64,000 bases of DNA from Yponomeuta sedellus (taxonomy: Eukaryota > Arthropoda > Insecta > Lepidoptera > Yponomeutidae): positions 124,001 to 188,000 of the forward strand of contig OW203725.1 of the NCBI GenBank assembly GCA_934045075.1, written 5' to 3'. Positions 58,801-64,000 of the stretch are shown one piece after another. Below the pieces are notes generated by a model. That model was given only the letters and a program-made list of their open reading frames with translations, had not been told where the DNA came from and searched no databases. The position numbers were made by a program, and so were the translations under genes. The first letter of the stretch is position 1. Each line of letters starts with the position of its first letter.

Positions 58801-61800
58801 TCTCACAATAATAGGGGAAAACATAAGTGCTGCGGCCAGACACACGAACAGCACTCGTTCACGAGCATAACGCTCATAAGTGCTCAGCCATCACCAGTCT
58901 CAACCATTTTGGAGGGAGATAGATGACCCGAACACCACGCTACCATTCTAATGACCTTTAGCAAACTTGCAGTTAAGTTTTTGTCAGTTATATAATGTAT
59001 CATATAGTTATTAATATGCAATCACGTCGTCTGTACACACTTGTATGATAAAATATGTTATACTTAGTTATACTTAACAATACAATCGCGGTGAAATTGG
59101 TTTACTACCATGGATTAGGATCGTTTATATAGTCGTCTATTCTATAATATGCCTTTTTACATAGCGAAATTTTAATGAAAGTTTTAAATTTATTTTCAGA
59201 CAAGCATAGAACACGTTCTGGAATTTTGTTGTAAAAACGAACGCAGTAACCTACAAATGATGTGCCTACCTTGGCTAATCGGAATTTAGTACAAGCAACC
59301 TTGTTTCTATTCCTTGTGTTTACGTTATGAACGTCCCTATTTAATTTAAACATAGTTATATTTTTTCGGACATACATTATATTATCGAATATATATTGGC
59401 AAGCCAGTGTAAGAATGCCTATTTGTTTAAAACGCTCCCTTAGCGACTCTCTACATAGAGAACATAAATAGTGATTGTGATTGGTGTTTTCTTTAAAAAA
59501 AAAGAAAACACCAATCATCAAAACCGGGCCGGTTGGCAAGACGAAAGCTTTTTCAAACCTCTTCCATAATGTAACAGTAATTATTTCAAAAAAATCTATA
59601 TTTTAGTAATAAACTAAAGTTTGATGAATATTAAAGCCATTTTTCTAAAATTATTTTGAATCTGTGGGAAAACCCATGGACGTAAGCCCGTCGAATTCTA
59701 CGGTGTTATGGCGTAGAATTCGACGGGCTTACGTCCCAAAGCTTTAGCTTTAATATAGTCTTGTTGTCATTGTCACGGTTCTTTGTACTGCAGGAATAGT
59801 CGTGACTTTTACTCAAAAGGGTCTGGCTGAAAACCAGCGTTACAGATTTTCTCTGTAGCACATGCTGAGCCCAGGCACCTTTTTATATCCAGCACACACA
59901 TTGCCCCACTTACTGATTTCTACCATTTGATTATTGCGTTCATTCCTATTTTAACCGACTTCAAAAAAGGAGGAGGTTATGAATTCGACGCGTACCTATA
60001 TTACTTTTTTTGACTACGTTTTCGCATAACTTCGTCAAATCTTAACCGATTTAGATGTTTTTTCGTTCATCTAGGTATAGCGTCCCATTTTAATTTGGTG
60101 AATATCTGACGAAGACTTTCAGAACTGGAGAACGGAACTCTTCAATGGACAGCAGCTTAACACGCTCAATGCGGAGAATTAATTTAGTTACTTGCAGTAC
60201 GGTGCGGCGTGAGGTTCAATCTGCCTCGTTTGGGTCTTTCACTTCGGTGCGGCGCGTGGTCAATTGTGCCTCGTGTACCTTAGTGACTTCAAACACGTTT
60301 AAAATTATGAAATTAATGCCAACTTTAAAATTGACTACATGTACTTATAGCTAATAGTACAGGCTTTTTGTGCGTACCTTCGCCCAAGTATCTTACAAAA
60401 TTTGATTGAAATAAAAAAAAAAAACCACTACGAGGCGCTTTAAACCTCGTGTTGTCCTGTGAGTAACCAAAATGCGAGGTAGTTTGCGCCTCGTTGACGC
60501 CCTATGTTTACACATATCGATAAAAACGTAGTGATGGGAAATGGAAAAGAAAAATTACATCGACATTTTATGTTAGAAATAGGTACATTAATGTTTTTCA
60601 TTAAAACAATTTAAACAAAAAGCTTTGGCGCATTTTTCACAATAGCCTTTAACCTTCTTCATTTTTTTTTACTTAGTTCAGAAGTATTTGTTTCAAGCCG
60701 CTGCAACCCTTTTTTTGTACAGAGACTGTGACTTTGGATGATTGTCATTGTGTTTTTCAATGACAGATTTATCTGAGTTAGAAAACGACAACTCAAGAAT
60801 ACGCCGAGATCTTTTTCTATTTCCTGCTTTCGTCACGTCCATTATGCAAAAAACACATGTGATAATTACGGAATACAGAACGACACTAAAAAAAAATATC
60901 GATTAACCTCGGGCGAGGTCCTCACGAGGCTCAATGCGCCTCGTCTTGCACGGAACGCAAAATTTTACTACTCTGTCACACCGAGGCGTTAGGTATATGC
61001 CTCGTGCTTTTTGATTGGTCTTAATAGGTACTTAGGGATATAGTGAAAAGGCCTAGTTAAATGGTCTCTTTTGTTTCCAAAAAAAGTGATAAAAACTCCA
61101 GTTGCAAGAAAGAGAAAGACCTGTTTTTTCACCTCCGCACTGAGTGCAAACGGCAAACGAGGTATATAATGCCTCGCATCGCGTTGAGCGTGTTAAGTAA
61201 TATGCATATGTTTCATAAGTTATAACATAAAATTGGTTTCAGGGTAATATAGTGAGGTTCTGATGATGACTTTCAGAGATGGAAATTGTATCAAATATAA
61301 GGCAAAAAATTAAGTTAAGTTTTGATGTTACAAACACTTTGTTCGTCAAATACTTTCATTCAGTAACTCATTCTCTGGTGTTCGGTGGACATTGTTTCGA
61401 AGATCATGAGCTCGAATGTCGGTCTTGAGAGGTTCTAAGCTTCTATTTTATTGTCACTTTTTACAGCTGAATATTTAGACGTCTGATGATGACCTGCTCA
61501 AGGACACCCAAATCTAGGGCACCGTTGCACTTAGACACCCGAAATTAAAGTTGGAATGTATAGTTTCATTATCAATTGCTATACCAGGAATATTAAGAGT
61601 CAAATGCCCAAGATCATCAGCTTAGAACCTCTCAAGAACGACATTCGCGTTCTTGAGAGGTTCTAAGCTTCTATTCAAAATAGAAATAGGTCGTTTTTGT
61701 TTAAGTATTTAATTTCACTGTCACTTTCGACAGCCAAACATTTGGAAGTCTGATAATGACCAGCTCAAGAACACCCAGATCTAGGGCACCGTTGCACCTA

Positions 61801-64000
61801 GAAACCCGAAATCAAAGTTGAAATCTATGGTTTCATTATCACTTGGTACACTAGGAATCTTAAGAGTCAGATGCCCAAGATCATCACCTCGAATGTCGTT
61901 CTCGAGAGGTTCTAAGCTTTTATTCTAGACTTTTCACTAAATTATTTAATTTCACTGTCACTTACTACAGCCCAAGATTTGAAAGTCTGATGATGACCAG
62001 CTCACGGACACCCAGATCTAGGGCACCGTTGCACCTAGAAACCCGGGATTAAGGTTAAAATGTATAGTTTTATTGTCACTTGCTACACTAGGAAAATTAA
62101 GAGTCAGATGACCAGTAGTCTAATACACCTAGGTGTAAGGTACCATTGCAAAAATAAATCCAGAATTTAAGTCAAAATACACAATTTTACTGTTGTGGTT
62201 ATTAGTCCCTTAGTAAAAAATATACTGTAGGCACGCGTAGTTATTCGTATAAAAATCGTGAAATAAAATTTTAAAATTAAATATCTTGGAGTCGGTGCCA
62301 AGTTCCAGACCAGCACTTATTTTGGGCACCAACTCCAAGATATATTTCTACAATACCTAGATATATACGAATTTATAGATCATATTATTATATAAATATT
62401 CGCATAAATTATTTCTGCGTTTTTAGTGCCTTGGGGTACATAAGTCGGTTTTTATTTTTTGTTTTAAAATTATTCATCGAATATTGCATGTTATAAAACT
62501 AGTAACACTTGCATCTTAATATTTCTAATTATGTAGTGCTTTTGAAAGCAAGTTTTATGTAGGTAGTTGGTTTAATAAGGTATCATTTTCCATAAGGTTG
62601 CATTTGTCTTCTAGCAAATGTTTTTTTGTGTTTTAGTGTTAATTTCAGCCAAATGTTTTAAAGCGTGTTTTGTGTATGAATAAAGCATTATCTTTTCTTA
62701 TCTTACATATCTTGTACCCACGGAGGTGAAGGCAAGCCTTCAAGAGCATAGATTTGACAGGAAAAATACAAATGTTGTTAATCTTATTGTGTTCTTGCAG
62801 TATCATCATTTCCTTTTGATTTAGTTTCTTAATTTTAGCATAATTAGTGCATAGAACATTGATCAGTAACAATTTTTACAGTGTCAGATAAAATACAACA
62901 CTTTTATTCAATATGGCGATAACTACTTACTTTTAGGTAGAGAAGACCACAGTCTATTGGCTATCTCGAGTCCCGGCTGTCATACCTACTTTAGACAATA
63001 TGTAAAGTAGTCCTAAGTCTCTCACTCGACGTCGCTAGACAGAGTCGAAACGTTCATACTAAGCATTAAAGCACTAAGCACTAAACGTGGATCAGCAATG
63101 GAATTTAACATGTATGTGTCACCGGAAGATAACAAGATCCGCCAGTTTATACATTTTCTAGGAAAATTATACGAGAGATAAATTGTATTATCTTACGCCC
63201 ACATTTTCGCAAATTGATAAACTTACCAAACTCAAGCGTAATATAATAAGTAAGCACTGACAAAACGCCACGTGCGACCTGTTCCGTCTCAATTTAGAAA
63301 TATTGTTGACGAAGTGAAATTTCCCACAGCATGCAAAATTTTTTTTATAAATACAGAAGAACCAGACCAAGAATTGCCTACACTTAAAGTCCCAATCTGA
63401 ATAAAAAACTCATTCGCTAAGCACGCAACGAAACCCTTTGTGCGTTTGAGTCGCGCCGCACTTGGCCGATATTTTGTCACTATTTTGCACGAATCGAGTA
63501 GGAATCGCTCACGGCGACTCTTTTAAAGATAGTACGAGTAGGTACTCAGTTATCATAGTAAATTAATGGCTCGGAGCGCACGCACCTGTTCAATGAGGTG
63601 CGTGTGGTCGGCCGGCGCGGCGGCCCGCTCGGGCAACTCCTCGTGGGCGAGCAGGTCGGCCGAGCGCAGCGCCGCCGCCAGCGGCGCGCCCTGGCTCAGC
63701 ACGGCCACCCGCCGCCAGCGCCGCGCCGCCAGCAGCGCCGCCGCCGCCGCCGCCGCCTGGCCCGCGTCGCCGGCCGCCAGCAGCCCCCAGCCGCCCGGCA
63801 GCGGCGCGGCCGGCGCGTAGGCCAGCGCGGGCAGCCGGAAGGCGGCGGCCAGCGCGCCGGCCGCGCCGCCGGCCGCGCCGCACGCCGGCGCCGCCAGCGC
63901 GGACAGCGCGCCGAAGTCGCCGCCGCCGAGCGCCTCCGTCGCCAGCCGGAAGGCGCGCGCAGAAGAGCAGCCCGCCGCCGTAACCTGCGCGATCTCTACG
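49821..64000 (-). CDS. Venus kinase receptor (Venus-flytrap receptor tyrosine kinase), N-terminus outside window
   Basis: Exons in transcript order are 64000-63586 (5' incomplete), 57014-56536, 52247-51054 and 50076-49821; phases agree at every junction, giving about 780 residues here. Exons 1-2 and the start of 3 form a periplasmic-binding/ANF-receptor fold (ACGAAGGAAG, RRWRRVAVLSQGAPLAA, ALLYDALHLWARALHRL, MNHTGLTGPFEW). One TM helix (LGALAALLLAALLLAVAGAAL) precedes the tyrosine kinase: RLGSGAFGAVYGG, VAVKML, E in FLAEAEAMKRL, HCDVAARNCL, DFGMSR with paired Tyr, RWLAPEAL, WALAVLLLEIV, and the final CWAREPGARP. This layout is that of insect venus kinase receptors, membrane receptors implicated in reproduction (an OEH receptor in Aedes). 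Odd points: HCD for HRD and an alanine-rich insert in the flytrap. Exons are ~80% GC by eye. Assignment is by domain order. Confidence 0.88.
50380..50640. repeat. Fragment of the GTAGACTTTTAGTCC-type MITE family
   Basis: GAGTCCGACCGCTCCGATTC and the following GCAGGGCGTCAAGGTGAG match the interior of the MITE at 55214-55397 (complement orientation). It lies in the last intron of the receptor kinase gene. Terminal repeats were not found, so this is a diverged or partial copy. Confidence 0.5.
50641..51053. other. Receptor-kinase intron, no feature recognised
   Basis: Intron sequence between the last two exons. No coding signal on either strand. Confidence 0.5.
52248..52893. other. Receptor-kinase intron, no feature recognised
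   Basis: Short open frames exist on both strands, but none reads like a known protein. The sequence ACAAATACCTAAT near 52883 recurs at 53295 on the far side of the foldback. Confidence 0.45.
52894..53255. mobile_element. Foldback element with ~110-bp arms
   Basis: The left arm (ATAGCATTAAAAAATTACTT onward, with AATTCCGCCAAAAA, CATGCACC and CCCTCCCACTTT) is the imperfect complement of the right arm ending 53255. About 120 unpaired bases lie between. No coding capacity. The outer borders carry no clear target duplication. Confidence 0.8.
53811..54440 (+). pseudogene. LINE ORF1 fragment: PHD-like finger plus coiled coil
   Basis: From the ATG at 53811: a zinc-finger start (MLSCARCSETF, ECALC), a frameshift within a run of eight A (about 53871-53878), then GYRELGVAKRATWECPTCK, a long coiled coil (ELLELKQQLATI, IKCIKDEVSELKKS) and an RRM-like block (WFRSNNVEIKGVPLKNNENL, NYISRVPMHNSKEK). 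This is the ORF1 plan of lepidopteran CR1/Jockey-type LINEs. It is cut off after IIASFEVR, where RTE sequence begins. Confidence 0.8.
54441..55700 (+). pseudogene. RTE-type LINE reverse transcriptase, frameshifted and interrupted by a MITE
   Basis: Starts VLSVMGVPAHLVFL in one frame, shifts near 54540, then runs ILSPKLFNIYGEHIMRKELE, ITNLRYADDTTIVA (catalytic YADD) and shifts again near 54808 to MVVDRAQILPQTD, QFVYLGSLVTNDGSCTEEIR, FSIFTYGAETWC and RKMLRIPWT. After a 217-bp insert the frame resumes (LNEVGITKRLSSDCRQRSL, RGRTPMRWSDAIKKA) and stops at 55684. A run of AGA triplets (55695-55708) is the usual RTE 3' end. Endonuclease and N-terminal RT are missing. Confidence 0.88.
55180..55396. 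mobile_element. MITE inserted in the RTE fragment, 12-bp flanking repeat
   Basis: Inverted ends TGTAGACTTTTAGTCCGG (55214) and its complement ending 55397 extend about 40 bases (through GGGTGTTGTTATAT). AATATTTCTATA occurs at 55168-55179 and 55397-55408; removing one copy and the insert restores the RTE reading frame. About 34 bases of unexplained sequence lie between the left repeat and the left MITE end. Confidence 0.8.
55709..56535. other. Receptor-kinase intron, no feature recognised
   Basis: No frame or repeat could be assigned. Immediately left of the exon at 56536. Confidence 0.45.
57095..57204. repeat. ~110-bp interspersed repeat, copy 1
   Basis: GTCACCGGGAGATAACAAGA at 57095 to CCCACATTTTCGCAAA at 57204. 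A second copy at 63118-63213 has the same start (one change) and end. Both lie in the same intron of the receptor kinase gene, close to its two ends. Confidence 0.8.
57749..58237. mobile_element. Possible MITE with short inverted ends
   Basis: GGGTAATG at 57749 and CATTACCC at 58237 are inverted, and both are followed inward by C-rich blocks (TTTTTCCCC; CCGGGTATTAATCC). The inverted part is only about 8 bases and no target duplication was seen. Confidence 0.35.
58238..59104. other. Receptor-kinase intron, no feature recognised
   Basis: No coding or repeat signal that I could support. Confidence 0.45.
59105..59470 (-). pseudogene. CR1-type LINE, C-terminal RT fragment
   Basis: Reads ILTLACQYIFDNIMYVRKN, NVNTRNRNKVACTKFRLAKV and RFYNKIPERVLCLSENKFK, then a stop at 59105. 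It aligns by eye with the last ~110 residues of the element at 34952-36565, so it is the same family, truncated. Its 5' edge meets a short perfect hairpin (ATTGGTGTTTTCTTT and complement, 59482-59518). Confidence 0.85.
59678..59736. repeat. Perfect inverted repeat, 25-bp arms, 9-base loop
   Basis: Arm 59678-59702 (GGACGTAAGCCCGTCGAATT and five more bases) is the exact complement of 59712-59736; the loop is GTGTTATGG. Confidence 0.97.
59954..60156 (+). repeat. Lepidoptera-wide repeat (TTAACCGACTTC type), interrupted
   Basis: TTAACCGACTTCAAAAAAGG and AGGAGGTTATGAATTCG begin a repeat that I recognise from many moths. It is interrupted at 60157 by the TTAA element and appears to resume at 61197. 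Confidence 0.6.
60161..61192. mobile_element. piggyBac-like non-autonomous element with TTAA duplication
   Basis: TTAA at 60157-60160 and 61193-61196 encloses 1,032 bp with inverted 13-base ends, CACGCTCAATGCG at the left and CGCGTTGAGCGTG at the right (one mismatch). TTAA specificity is the mark of piggyBac-type transposases. There is no transposase frame. The interior is littered with GCCTCG/CGAGGC words in both orientations. Confidence 0.8.
61420..62115. repeat. Tandem array, about three units of 240-265 bp
   Basis: GTCTGAT(G/A)ATGACC and ACCCA(A/G)ATCTAGGGCACCG recur at about 61481, 61747 and 61986, each preceded by GAGAGGTTCTAAGCTT. The units differ at 5-10% of positions by eye. A short inverted segment of the array forms the hairpin at 61619. 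Confidence 0.88.
61619..61669. repeat. Perfect inverted repeat, 22-bp arms, inside the array
   Basis: AGCTTAGAACCTCTCAAGAA begins the left arm (61619-61640); its complement is 61648-61669, with loop ACATTCG. The right arm is the normal array sequence, the left arm an inverted copy of it. Confidence 0.95.
62281..62343. repeat. Inverted repeat, ~19-bp arms
   Basis: ATATCTTGGAGTCGGTGCC and GGCACCAACTCCAAGATAT pair with one mismatch across a ~24-base loop. Of unknown origin. Confidence 0.8.
62344..63117. other. Receptor-kinase intron, no feature recognised
   Basis: AT-rich; no coding frame of interest on either strand. Confidence 0.45.
63118..63213. repeat. ~100-bp interspersed repeat, copy 2
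   Basis: GTCACCGGAAGATAACAAGA to CCACATTTTCGC; partner of 57095-57204. Slightly shorter through one internal deletion. Confidence 0.8.

Overview
The window is nuclear DNA of an insect, almost certainly a moth or butterfly. It holds two intron-bearing animal genes with extremely GC-rich exons, set in AT-rich DNA crowded with TAGGTA-type words and with repeat families familiar from Lepidoptera. There are no bacterial-style operons or CRISPR arrays. Most of the sequence is transposable elements in various states of decay, many nested inside one another.

Host genes. (1) STAM, the ESCRT-0 adaptor, lies on the + strand in four exons from 32057 to 41824. The VHS, UIM, SH3 and C-terminal helical parts are all visible and every splice phase agrees. 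(2) A receptor tyrosine kinase with a Venus-flytrap ectodomain (venus kinase receptor type) lies on the - strand from 50076 back to beyond 64000. Four exons are in the window and the N-terminus is outside it. The two genes are convergent, about 8 kb apart. (3) A small multi-exon THAP-domain gene or recent pseudogene lies at 24785-26299. The expected THAP tryptophan is replaced and one splice junction is out of frame.

Layout. 1-5.2 kb: no gene; two small tandem-repeat sets and a TATA-like promoter. 5.2-9.1 kb: an ORF1 fragment (-) head-to-head with a non-LTR endonuclease/RT (+) broken by one frameshift. 9.7-12.1 kb: a decayed non-LTR RT (-) interrupted by an LTR-element remnant. 12.1-18.8 kb: SINEs, a hAT-type MITE with perfect 8-bp target duplication, an inverted MITE pair, a 62-bp minisatellite, a possible LTR, and a perfect 37-bp-arm hairpin. 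19.3-24.5 kb: a duplicated module with a TATCGATA palindrome, and a 2,044-bp non-autonomous DNA transposon with perfect 8-bp target duplication. 24.5-31.7 kb: the THAP gene, then a full-length apparently intact LINE with gag-like ORF1, EN-RT-RNase H ORF2, poly(A) and 13-bp target duplication. 32-42 kb: STAM, its first intron packed with LINE and SINE insertions. 42-49 kb: Penelope-like ends and a GIY-YIG fragment, tRNA-derived SINEs, a long Ty1/copia remnant and an RTE fragment. 49.8-64 kb: the receptor kinase, with an ORF1/RTE composite, MITEs, a piggyBac-like TTAA element and a ~250-bp tandem array in its introns.

How it fits together. STAM works in endosomal sorting of ubiquitinated receptors and its neighbour is a receptor kinase, but adjacency alone does not show that they act together. 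The rest records repeated insertion, several events being dateable in relative order from target duplications and nesting. No clearly new multi-gene system was found. The most unusual items are the LTR-in-LINE and MITE-in-RTE nests, SINE snap-back dimers inserted as one unit, two different SINEs in the same position of two Penelope-like copies, a diverged internal copy of a transposon end with matched changes in both arms, and the HCD motif in place of HRD in the receptor kinase.
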